This document shows positions 15,538-22,415 of a stretch of 64,000 bases of DNA, in pieces. Both the position numbers and the translations under genes were made by a program. This stretch comes from Saprospiraceae bacterium (GTDB taxonomy: Bacteria; Bacteroidota; Bacteroidia; Chitinophagales; Saprospiraceae). Position 1 is the first letter of the stretch, and each line of letters opens with the position of its first letter. Location of the stretch: positions 124,001 to 188,000 of the forward strand of contig JAIYAP010000040.1 in assembly GCA_027488935.1 (NCBI GenBank), in the 5' to 3' direction. Below the pieces are notes generated by a model that saw only the letters and a program-made list of their open reading frames with translations, was not told the DNA's origin and searched no databases.

Positions 15538-15602
15538 TGTGAATCATGTAACATATTTCGTGCATAATGTAACAGACTGCGCCCTACCATCCAGCACCTT
15601 TG
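15538..15602 (+). promoter_or_regulatory. Tandem-box stress promoter of lmo0937-type gene
   Basis: Plus strand: distal element TGTGAATCATGTAAC (15538-15552), proximal ATGTAAC (15567-15573), exactly 23 bp, then CCTTTG (15597-15602). Best match to the consensus of the six sites. Confidence 0.8.
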
Positions 15603-15635
15603 TTACTCAAACAAACATTATAACAAACAACAATC

Positions 15636-15788
15636 ATGGGCAATTTACTTTACATCATTGCGGTCATCCTCATCATCGGATGGGCCATCGGATTCATCGG
15701 TTTTCACGCTGGAGGCCTTATACATATCCTATTGGTCATTGCCATCATCGCCGTGATTCTTCGGGTAATACGGGGCGGAAACGTTTAA
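15636..15788 (+). CDS. lmo0937-family small membrane protein
   Basis: 50 residues, starting MGNLLYIIAVILIIGWAIGF. Two membrane segments flank a GFHAGGLIHILLVIAII core; the GLIHILLVIA block is the signature of the lmo0937/DUF5670 family of stress-associated membrane peptides, normally about 50 residues. It starts about 30 bp after the -7 element of a tandem-box promoter. A terminator lies 120 bp downstream. Function unknown. It is easily missed because of its size, but length, family motif and promoter agree. Confidence 0.85.
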   Translation: MGNLLYIIAVILIIGWAIGFIGFHAGGLIHILLVIAIIAVILRVIRGGNV

Positions 15789-15906
15789 TTTTCTGTAAAT
15801 TAAAGTGACTTTCTTTCTCTGGCGAAGGTAATCCTCCACCATCATTTGCATTTTCTGTTCATTGCCTAAGTGGCACTTTATACGCTTTGTTAAAGGCAAT
15901 AATATA

Positions 15907-15938
15907 CCGTGTTGACGACTGTTAACACGGTTTTTTTT
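15907..15938 (+). terminator. Rho-independent terminator
   Basis: CCGTGTTGAC (15907-15916) pairs with GTTAACACGG (15921-15930) with one G-T pair and a 4-nt loop, followed by eight T (15931-15938). It ends the lmo0937-type transcript; only 29 bp separate it from the next start codon, so it could also attenuate that gene. Confidence 0.9.
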
Positions 15939-15967
15939 ACCTCTTTTTACAGTTTAACCCACAAACC

Positions 15968-16582
15968 ATGCAAAACAAATGGATGTTTATCGTTTTAGTT
16001 CTGGCTAATTTATTGTGTTCTTCTTCCTTTAATGCCTTTAGCCAGGAGGCCCGCCTAGTTAATCAAATAAATAATATCAAAACTCCAACCGAAGAAACCA
16101 TGCTGCTGGTGGCCGCGCGCATTACGGAAATTTACCATGCTGATGCCGGTACTGTCGAATCATTTGTACGCGCCGCAGTTCAATTGGAAAGTCGCACAGG
16201 CGTCGCAGCACCCGTAGTGATTGCCATTGCAATCAACGAATCCGGGTTTAGTAGCGAACTGTTTATAAATGCAGGCAATCCGTTTGGCATTAAAGCCAGC
16301 AGCCCCTGGACAGGCAAGACGTATTCAAAATGGCACGACGATGCCGCAACCAAGTTTCGCGTGTATTACTCGGCAGAAGAAGCCATTATTGATTTTGGCG
16401 AATTTGTAAACAGTCGAACCTGGTATGCCGATGCACTCGCTTGTCCCTCAACAGATTATGCATGTATTGTAGATGGCCTGAAAAAAACCGATAATGAACT
16501 GGGTTACAGCCTGAACATGCAATGGGACGAAGTAGTACTCGGGATTATTGAAAAAATGGGACTGGAGGTACTGTCGAAATAA
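15968..16582 (+). CDS. Secreted glucosaminidase-domain (GH73-like) protein
   Basis: 204 residues. Signal peptide about 1-25 (ends NAFSQ). The catalytic domain (about 60-200) matches the FlgJ/GH73 N-acetylglucosaminidase fold: VRAAVQLESRTGVAAPVVIAIAINESGF with a candidate catalytic Glu, then NPFGIKASSPWTGKTYSKWHDD and FRVYYSAEEAIIDFGEFVNSRTWY. It should cleave peptidoglycan glycan strands in the periplasm. Single gene between two terminators. No clear canonical promoter; a CTTTATACGCTTTG sequence at about 15874-15889 is one candidate, which would place the 15907 hairpin in the leader. Confidence 0.85.
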   Translation: MQNKWMFIVLVLANLLCSSSFNAFSQEARLVNQINNIKTPTEETMLLVAARITEIYHADAGTVESFVRAAVQLESRTGVAAPVVIAIAINESGFSSELFINAGNPFGIKASSPWTGKTYSKWHDDAATKFRVYYSAEEAIIDFGEFVNSRTWYADALACPSTDYACIVDGLKKTDNELGYSLNMQWDEVVLGIIEKMGLEVLSK

Positions 16583-16628
16583 AATATGGAGTAAGTCCTG
16601 GGATCAGGGCTTACTCCATATTTTATTT
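16581..16628. terminator. Bidirectional terminator
   Basis: A 20-bp inverted repeat with one mismatch: AAAATATGGAGTAAGTCCTG (16581-16600) and CAGGGCTTACTCCATATTTT (16605-16624), 4-nt loop. It overlaps the end of the glucosaminidase stop codon and serves the convergent gene as well. Confidence 0.9.
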
Positions 16629-16651
16629 TAAAATTACAAAACACCAAGGGT

Positions 16652-17362
16652 TTAACGCCGGTATCCTTCCGAAACAAACGGCGGCAATTGTCCACCTGCC
16701 AGCAATTGGGTTTCTAAGGTATTCCGATCCAGCGCTATTTGTCCTTTTATATCGGTCATCGCCATTTGAAGGGCCGAAATGCACGCTTTCCGAACGGCAT
16801 CGGGCCACCAATAGCCCCAATAAGGCGCCGACCAGACCAGCGCCGATTGCGCGCTGCGATACGTGGAAAGTATATTGCCCTGTGCATCCACAATTTCTAA
16901 TTGCAATTCCAGGTCGGTGCGCAGCCTGTTAAACGGCATCCCAAAAAAATTGGGGATAAAACAGGTGAGGGAGGATAAAATTTCCCAGCCAAACCCGGGC
17001 TGCCGCACTTCATAATACAGCAATTTGTACCGCGCATAACCGTGCGCATTGCCCGTGCGCCGACTGATGGCCGCTGTTTCACGCTCCAGATATCCCATGG
17101 CATCCAGGATTTTGCGCGGTGCGATGCTGCGCTGATACCCCAACGGCATGAAGGTCGACCAACTGTTGTCGTACATCAAAAACTGATTGCCCCAAAGCGT
17201 GTTGCCAAACATGGCCCCAAAACTTTGCTGGTGGGTCAGTATTTCCAGACGCGGTAAATCAATTTTAGTGGTTATGGGGGTGGTAGCAAAGTCTGCTGGG
17301 CCCAGCATGCGGCATTGAAGGCACAATGAAATCAGGCTAAGTAGCAATATCGTTTTTTTCAT
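16652..17362 (-). CDS. Unknown envelope protein, possible lipoprotein
   Basis: 236 residues from the ATG at 17360-17362, chosen because a signal sequence starts there (MKKTILLLSLISLCLQC) and a canonical promoter lies just upstream; the longer reading frame would start inside that promoter. Cys17 could be a relaxed lipobox. The mature region has LEILTHQQSFGAMFGNTLWGNQFLMYDNSW and a C-terminal WSAPYWGYWWPDAVRKACISALQMAMTDIKG. The last part, with repeated short helices before the end, recalls outer-membrane lipoproteins that assist surface assembly, but I do not recognise a family. Convergent with the glucosaminidase gene. Confidence 0.75.
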   Translation of the reverse strand: MKKTILLLSLISLCLQCRMLGPADFATTPITTKIDLPRLEILTHQQSFGAMFGNTLWGNQFLMYDNSWSTFMPLGYQRSIAPRKILDAMGYLERETAAISRRTGNAHGYARYKLLYYEVRQPGFGWEILSSLTCFIPNFFGMPFNRLRTDLELQLEIVDAQGNILSTYRSAQSALVWSAPYWGYWWPDAVRKACISALQMAMTDIKGQIALDRNTLETQLLAGGQLPPFVSEGYRR

Positions 17363-17379
17363 ATGGCGGATTTTAAAAG

Positions 17380-17410
17380 CAAAAATAGTATTACTATCAA
17401 TAAAAAGCAA
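17380..17410 (-). promoter_or_regulatory. Canonical Bacteroidota promoter
   Basis: Minus strand: TTG (17408-17410), 20 bp, TATTTTTG (17380-17387), matching TTG-N19-22-TAnnTTTG. Leader about 10 nt before the ATG at 17362. Confidence 0.6.
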
Positions 17411-17546
17411 TAGACATGTTTGTCAAAATTTTGCATTTACTTCATATTTAAGGTAGCAGATAAACCTACCAATCATTCCGGCGACTTTGTGATTCCACAG
17501 TTATCCGGTACAAGGTTAATAACTGTATTCGTCGCTGATAAGGGTA

Positions 17547-17622
17547 TTATGCGATTGTTTTGGAGTGGAAGTAATCGCATTTATGCGATTATATGGGAGT
17601 GAACGTAATCGCATTTATGCGA
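17547..17622. repeat. 34-bp tandem repeat with palindromic ends
   Basis: Two full units (17547-17580 and 17581-17614) and a partial third. Each begins TTATGCGATT and ends GTAATCGCAT, so unit ends are inverted repeats of each other and the junction AATCGCATTTATGCGATT is itself a palindrome. The middle 14 bases differ at several positions between units. Confidence 0.85.
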
Positions 17623-17672
17623 AATTTCGAATCACATCTATCATCTTGTAACCCTCGAATTTTATTCGGGGG

Positions 17673-17704
17673 AAAAAAAAGCCGCCCAAGTTTCCTCGTG
17701 CGGC
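17673..17704 (-). terminator. Rho-independent terminator
   Basis: Minus strand: GCCGC ... GCGGC (17700-17704 and 17681-17685) with a 14-nt loop, followed by eight T (17673-17680). It lies 90 bp past the stop codon of the gene at 17795-18331. Confidence 0.75.
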
Positions 17705-17794
17705 AGATAAAATTACCAATCTGAAATAAAAGTCGGTGTTGGTCTTCCTAATCCAAGCGCCCGACTGCTTGTGTTTGCAATTCGTTCAATCCCC

Positions 17795-18331
17795 TTATCT
17801 TTTGAAAACCTGGCTGAAAGTACCTTCAAAACCAGTGAAGTAACCCAGGCTAATGGCAAGGCTTTGCAAGCCAATATCCATCAACTTGTGTCCGATTTTT
17901 TCTTTTTTACCGTGTTTTACCAACGGAATGGTAGCGCTTACGACCGCAGTCGCCAAGAAAATGTTGTGGCTGTTGGTGAGCACTTTGTGTGCTTTTGAGT
18001 AAGGCTGCGCGTTGGCAGGCGCGTCTTTCAGGGTATTTGGAGCCGTCCAGAAGTTGCGGTTGGCATTTGGGAAGCGCTTGAAGAACACGTCTTTTCTCCA
18101 AAGGATGGATTCGCGCAAGCCGCCGGAAACACCAGAAGCGAAAGCCAAAGTACCAGGCAGGATCGCCTGGCGAATGCCGCGTTTCCAGTTGTATTTTACG
18201 GTGTTGTTGGTAGAGGTATTGTTGAGGTGCAGTTCAGCAGCAACTGGGCTGGATGCGTTTTGCAATTTTGCAGCGAACTGCGCAGTGAGCAACATTGGGA
18301 AGAAAACGAGGACGATTGCGAAGAATTTCAT
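17795..18331 (-). CDS. Unknown secreted/membrane protein
   Basis: 178 residues. Signal peptide MKFFAIVLVFFPMLLTAQF. The mature protein has a block GIRQAILPGTLAFASGVSGGLRESILWRKDVFFKRFPNANRNFW (about 52-95) and a hydrophobic stretch NIFLATAVVSATIPL (about 124-139), ending KLMDIGLQSLAISLGYFTGFEGTFSQVFKR. The SGGLRES...FKRFPNANRNFW core looks conserved in type, suggesting a real domain, but I cannot name it. The upstream CAAAGATG at 18381 could be a CATCTTTG -7 element without a matching -33. Isolated gene. Confidence 0.7.
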   Translation of the reverse strand: MKFFAIVLVFFPMLLTAQFAAKLQNASSPVAAELHLNNTSTNNTVKYNWKRGIRQAILPGTLAFASGVSGGLRESILWRKDVFFKRFPNANRNFWTAPNTLKDAPANAQPYSKAHKVLTNSHNIFLATAVVSATIPLVKHGKKEKIGHKLMDIGLQSLAISLGYFTGFEGTFSQVFKR

Positions 18332-18502
18332 GGTAACCTTTTTTGTATCTTGTTGTAGCGTTGTGCGCTGTTTGATGATACAAAGATGGGGTGCCGAGTA
18401 GCCCTAGCCGGGAGGCTTTCGTTTTTTGGTGGGGATTGGGCTGTGTTTGGTAGGAAAAAGAGGGGGAGGGAATATTGAACACTCTCCGTGTATTGAAAGT
18501 AG

Positions 18503-19824
18503 CTATTCTATTACTTTCCAATATCCACCTTTAAATGAACCAACTCTACTTATTATATTTTCCTTCTTTAGTTTCGCTAATTGTTTTTCAACCGCCCGAG
18601 TAGAGATTCCAATATGATCTGCCAGGTCAGCAATTGTAAGAGAACCGTTTGTTCTGAGCATTTCAACGATCTTTTCCGAACTTTTCTCCGAACTTTTCTC
18701 CGAACTTTTCTCCGAACTTTTTCCGGCTTCTTTTTTAAATTCAATCCTAAACCCGGAAAGGTCATAGGTAAAAATGGGTGCAGGAAGTCGAGCTTCCTTG
18801 CATTCCCGGACGATTTTCAGGGTGCCCCGTCCCCAGGCCTCTATCAGACCGGCTCTGAAAAATGCAGTCGCAATATCCGGGTTAAAAGGGATGGAAGGAT
18901 GCTCTTTTAAGAGATTGGCCACCGTCCAGGTTTCCGGTAATTGACCAGCATTCCAAAAGATAATCCGATCGTCGTAAACCCTAATCTGAATAGGGTTGCC
19001 GCTGCCATAATCCTTATGCGCGATGGCGTTGAGCAGCGCTTCCCGGATGGCAAGCTCGGGATAAGGGTATTCTTCTATCCTGTTGATGCCTGCATAACGG
19101 ATAGCAGCTTCAAAGTATTTGGATAGCAGCAAATCCATCGTCTTTTCGACCTGCTCGAACAGATTACCGTGAATTTCATCCTGAAAACGCAAATCGTCTT
19201 CGGTTCGGAAATAGCCTATTTTGACATAGGCTCCGGTAAAAATTGTTCAGGATCAGGATGGAAAAGCAGGATAGCAGCCCGTTTCAGGTATTCTTTTTCT
19301 TTCAGGTGGAGTTTCTGGATCAAACTATTATCCTCTTCCTGCAACACCGAATCATCCAAACGTTTGGTTTGCATAGATTTTTTTCGGAAATATCGAAAGG
19401 CATCAGCACTCAAATCTGCTACGGCAACATGCGGAACAGGAACGCTATCCCATCGCTTTCCCTGTTTTTGCAGGAGAAATTTGTCCAAGGCCGCCCCGAT
19501 AAGTTCCTGTTTGGTACTACCGCTGCGGTAATGGTATTGGCCTTTGTAACTGACTGGGTAAGGATACGGTGCAACTTCGACGGAAATCCAGTCTTTCCCG
19601 TTTTCTGAATGAAGGTTTACATCAACGATAATTCCCAGGATATTCCTGATTTTGTTGGGCAAGTCTTCCATGAGCATTTTGGCATCGGCAACGCCAATAA
19701 CAACCCCAGTATCGTCCTTGCCAATTTCAAGCTTTCCTCCGGTGGCATTGGCAAAGCCGCATATCCATTTGATATACTCGTCTCGCCAGATGCTCTTCCA
19801 TTCTATGTTTTGATTTTCACGCAT
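18503..19824 (-). pseudogene. AlbA_2 / ATP-binding (RecG-like, Schlafen-type) protein, frameshifted
   Basis: Read as one gene from ATG 19822-19824. The N-terminal AlbA_2 domain starts RENQNIEWKSIWRDEYIKWI and includes FANATGGKLEIGKDDTGVVIGV and YHYRSGSTKQEL; the C-terminal part has the HATPase-like ELAIREALLNAIAHKDY, GRGTLKIVRECKE and a winged helix (TIADLADHIGISTRAVEKQLAKL). The frame is broken at a run of five A on the plus strand (19238-19242): one more T in the sense strand restores EQFFTGAYVKIGYFRTEDDL, exactly the family sequence linking both halves. It is either a recent single-base deletion, slippage-expressed, or a homopolymer sequencing error. Such proteins are poorly understood; roles in regulation or phage defence are proposed for relatives. 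Confidence 0.85.
18675..18722 (-). repeat. 12-bp tandem repeat encoding (SSEK)4
   Basis: Four copies of TCCGAACTTTTC (last unit with one change), in frame in the AlbA_2/ATPase gene, encoding SSEK four times between the ATPase-like domain and the winged helix. Copy changes keep the frame and would vary linker length. Confidence 0.95.
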
Positions 19825-19943
19825 GTGTGATGGATCGAATGCTGGTAACTTCCGGTAAGTGCATTGCGTTCTTAATATGGCCGAATGCTTCCAAAAATAC
19901 CAATTAAGGGGGCAAGATACCGCTAAAATGGCTGGTATTGTTG

Positions 19944-20018
19944 TGATCTCGATGGGATTGGAACCTATGACCCTCCCGATTAAAAATCGGGATGCTCTAC
20001 CGGCCGAGCCAAAATGGG
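19944..20018 (-). pseudogene. Decayed tRNA-Lys(TTT) copy
   Basis: Minus strand: D arm GCTCGGCCGGTAGAGC, anticodon arm with stem CCCGA/TCGGG around TTTTTAA (anticodon TTT) and the 3' acceptor strand CGAGATCA are retained, but the 5' acceptor strand is CCCATTT and cannot pair. The T arm has TTCCAAT for TTCGAAT and a stem mismatch. It is a degenerate duplicate of the intact gene at 20057 and lies past that gene's terminator. Confidence 0.8.
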
Positions 20019-20024
20019 TAAAAC

Positions 20025-20051
20025 AAAAAAGCCCGGACAATTGTCCAGGCT
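20025..20051 (-). terminator. Terminator of the tRNA-Lys transcript
   Basis: AGCCCGGACAA (20030-20040) and TTGTCCAGGCT (20041-20051) form an 11-bp stem with one mismatch; six T follow on the minus strand. It starts 6 bp after the tRNA 3' end. Confidence 0.85.
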
Positions 20052-20056
20052 TTCAG

Positions 20057-20129
20057 TGATCTCGATGGGATTCGAACCCATGACCCCTTGATTAAAAGTC
20101 AAGTGCTCTACCGGCTGAGCTACGAGATC
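20057..20129 (-). tRNA. tRNA-Lys (anticodon TTT)
   Basis: 73 nt with full cloverleaf: acceptor GATCTCG/CGAGATC with discriminator A, D arm GCTCAGCCGGTAGAGC, anticodon stem TTGA region around loop CTTTTAA, T arm with GGTTCGAATCC. CCA is not encoded. It has its own promoter (20198-20229) and terminator. Confidence 0.97.
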
Positions 20130-20197
20130 GAACCGGATTTTTCAATCCTGCAAATTCAAAAATACTAATTTAACAATAGCATTCCTGAAAAGCGGGG

Positions 20198-20229
20198 CAA
20201 AGATACATCTATTCAGCATAACTTTGCAA
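20198..20229 (-). promoter_or_regulatory. Canonical promoter of tRNA-Lys
   Basis: Minus strand: TTG (20227-20229), 21 bp, TATCTTTG (20198-20205). A perfect match to the Bacteroidota consensus. Confidence 0.75.
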
Positions 20230-20339
20230 GCGCTACAACAAAAATTTGCAATAATATTTCTGCGAAGCCCGTTTCAAACACCTTTAACACCAAATTTGTT
20301 TCGGAAAGTGGCCTACTTTTTTGCCGCAAACGAAACTTT

Positions 20340-20371
20340 TTGTGGTTGGCGCCTGTTTTAAACTACCTTTG
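20340..20371 (+). promoter_or_regulatory. Canonical promoter of rbfA-nadD
   Basis: Plus strand: TTG (20340-20342), 21 bp, TACCTTTG (20364-20371). It lies 46 bp before the rbfA ATG and rules out longer upstream starts. Confidence 0.7.
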
Positions 20372-20417
20372 CGTTACTTTTATAGCAGCGCCTACCTCAC
20401 CATTTAAGCATTTTATT

Positions 20418-20792
20418 ATGGAAACGATCCGCCAGCAACAAGTAGGCGAACTTATACGACGCTACTTCGGAATGATCCTCACCGAAGAAGGCAGCATCAT
20501 TTATGGCCGCGATAAATTGGTCACCGTAACTTATGTGAAAATGACGCCCGACCTCCTGGTGGCCAAAATCTACATCAGCGTGTACGGCACCGAGCACAAA
20601 CAGGAAGTGATCCTGCAATTGGAAAACGAACACCACCACCTGCGCCAGGCCCTGGCCTCTAAAATTGGCCGCCAAATGCGCCGATTGCCAGATATCGAAT
20701 TCTTCCTCGACGACACCGTCGATGAAATGTACCGCGTGCAACACTTGCTCGACCGCGTACAAGACAATGATATTGATATTCAGCCGAAATAA
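20418..20792 (+). CDS. rbfA: Ribosome-binding factor A
   Basis: 124 residues from ATG 20418 (METIRQQQVGELIRRYFGMIL), the usual size of RbfA. KH-like fold with the family marks VTVTYVKMTPDLLVAKIYISVYG, LRQALASKIGRQMRRLPDIEFFLDDTVDEMYRVQHLLDRV. It binds free 30S subunits and supports late 16S maturation, especially in the cold. It is 12 bp ahead of nadD, under a canonical promoter. The strongest identification is the RR-LP-I-F-DDT-E block at the C-terminus. Confidence 0.95.
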   Translation: METIRQQQVGELIRRYFGMILTEEGSIIYGRDKLVTVTYVKMTPDLLVAKIYISVYGTEHKQEVILQLENEHHHLRQALASKIGRQMRRLPDIEFFLDDTVDEMYRVQHLLDRVQDNDIDIQPK

Positions 20793-20804
20793 TACCATCG
20801 GCAC

Positions 20805-21380
20805 ATGAAAGTGGGTCTTTTCTTCGGTTCTTTCAATCCGATCCATGTGGGGCATCTCATCATCGCCAACCACCTGGCAACGCATACCGATTTGGATAAA
20901 GTGTGGATGGTGGTCAGTCCGCAAAACCCCCTAAAACCCAAAAAAACGCTGGCCCGCGACTTCGACCGCCTGCACCTGGTACGCCTCGGCATCGGCGACA
21001 ACCCACGCATCGAAGCTTCCAATGTGGAATTTAATCTCCCCAAGCCCTCGTACACGGTTGATACACTGGCTTTTTTGACCGAAAAACACCCCGACAAAAC
21101 GTTTGCCTTGATTATGGGGGGCGATAATATTGCCTCACTGCACCTCTGGAAGAACTACGAACAACTCCTGGCCAACTTTGATATATACGTGTACCAGCGC
21201 CCAGGCACGGAATTGGGCCCGCTCGAAACGCACCCGCGCGTAAAAGTGTTGGAAGCGCCCTTGCTCGATATTTCAGCGACCTACATCCGGGATTGCATCC
21301 GAAAAGGCCAATCAGTGCGATATCTGGTTCCAGAACCGGTTTTTGAATACCTGAAAGACAACACGCTTTATAAAGTTTGA
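20805..21380 (+). CDS. nadD: Nicotinate-nucleotide adenylyltransferase
   Basis: 191 residues. The nucleotidyltransferase motif GSFNPIHVGH (about 8-17) and the second motif ISATYIRDCIRKGQSVRYLVP (about 157-177) are complete. NadD joins nicotinate mononucleotide and ATP to deamido-NAD in NAD synthesis, in the cytoplasm. Second gene of the rbfA transcript; 12-bp gap. Confidence 0.96.
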   Translation: MKVGLFFGSFNPIHVGHLIIANHLATHTDLDKVWMVVSPQNPLKPKKTLARDFDRLHLVRLGIGDNPRIEASNVEFNLPKPSYTVDTLAFLTEKHPDKTFALIMGGDNIASLHLWKNYEQLLANFDIYVYQRPGTELGPLETHPRVKVLEAPLLDISATYIRDCIRKGQSVRYLVPEPVFEYLKDNTLYKV

Positions 21381-21420
21381 CGCCTTTTTTACCTGCATTT
21401 GTCCTAAAAATACGCTTCTT

Positions 21421-22296
21421 TTGAATAACCGTCCTCCTGTTCTGCTCGATTGGCTTTTGATGTTTGCCCTGGCCATGATGTGGGGTGCCTCGTTTTTTTT
21501 CATCAAACACGCGGTGCAAATTTTTACCCCGATTCAAATGGCGATTTGGCGGATGGTTATTGCGACCCTCGTTTACATCCCCTTTGCGATCATGTTCTGG
21601 AGTAAAATCGACTGGTCTAAATGGAAACCGTTGGTGGTGGTAGCGCTTTGCGGCTCTGCGATCCCCAATTTGTTCTTTGCCTTCGCCCAACAGCACGTCA
21701 ACAGCAGCCTGGCGGGCATCTTAAATTCTTTGACGCCGCTGTTTACCCTCATTTTAGGCGTTTTATTTTTCAACGCGCATTTCAACCGCAATAAAATTTT
21801 GGGCGTTGCGCTGGGCCTCCTCGGCGCGGCGATCCTGGTGCTTTGGAACGGACAATCCGCCAACGCCGGCAATGCTTGGTATGCGGGTTTGTGTGCCCTG
21901 GCGACCGTTTGTTACGCGATCAATGCCAACAGCGTGGGCTTCAACCTGCAAGGCATGCACCCGGCAGCCATTGGTTCGGCTTCTTTTTTGCTCACGGGAC
22001 CATTTTTTATCGTTGCCTTGTTTGGCACGGATGCCTGGTCGGCCGCTTTTCAAAACCCCGACGGTTGGAAAGCAGTGGGCTATATCTCTTATTTAGGCGC
22101 GGTAGGCACGGTGGTCGGGTCTATCCTGTATTTCCATTTATTACAGCGCACCAGCACGGTTTTTGCCACGTATGTGACCTATTTATTGCCGGTGATGGCC
22201 ATTCTGGTGGGCGCATTTGATGGCGAGGTAATTGGGTTGATGGATGTGGTAGGGACTTTGGTGATTTTGGTTGGGTTGTATTTGGCGCGGCGGTAG
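21421..22296 (+). CDS. EamA/DMT-family transporter
   Basis: 291 residues, begins with TTG at 21421; no better ATG exists before the first membrane segment. Ten membrane segments in two EamA halves: LLMFALAMMWGASFFFIKHAV ... and AATVCYAINANSVGF ... to TVFATYVTYLLPVMAILVGAFDGEVIGLMDVVGTLVILVGLYLARR. Drug/metabolite-type exporter, substrate unknown. It follows nadD by 40 bp. The TAG stop lies inside the palindrome at 22293-22320. Confidence 0.9.
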   Translation: MNNRPPVLLDWLLMFALAMMWGASFFFIKHAVQIFTPIQMAIWRMVIATLVYIPFAIMFWSKIDWSKWKPLVVVALCGSAIPNLFFAFAQQHVNSSLAGILNSLTPLFTLILGVLFFNAHFNRNKILGVALGLLGAAILVLWNGQSANAGNAWYAGLCALATVCYAINANSVGFNLQGMHPAAIGSASFLLTGPFFIVALFGTDAWSAAFQNPDGWKAVGYISYLGAVGTVVGSILYFHLLQRTSTVFATYVTYLLPVMAILVGAFDGEVIGLMDVVGTLVILVGLYLARR

Positions 22297-22340
22297 GGAC
22301 AAGTCGCGACTTGTCCCTACGTGTCGCGAATTGTCCCTAC
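22293..22340. repeat. Stop-codon palindrome GTAGGGACAAGTCG family, plus half copy
   Basis: A perfect 28-bp palindrome (22293-22320: GTAGGGACAAGTCG and its reverse complement) followed by a degraded half (GTGTCGCGAATTGTCCCTAC, 22321-22340). Bases 22294-22296 are the TAG stop of the transporter. It lies between convergent genes and may also end transcription. Confidence 0.92.
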
Positions 22341-22415
22341 GTGATGCGATTTGGCAATAACGGTAGGCACATTAAAATTCAAACAATATAAAACAGGATC
22401 TCTAAACCCCGAAAC

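Larger units (their letters stand above)
17411..17794. other. 384-bp intergenic stretch with repeats and hairpins
   Basis: No credible gene. It holds 2.4 copies of a 34-bp tandem repeat (17547-17622), a hairpin CCCTCGAAT/ATTCGGGGG (17652-17672) and the terminator of the gene at 17795. A short open frame from 17420 has no family features and low coding character. Confidence 0.7.

Noticed and set aside
17547-17622. Possible minimal CRISPR array
   Set aside because: Only 2.4 units of 34 bp, inner segments similar to each other rather than unique, and no cas genes.
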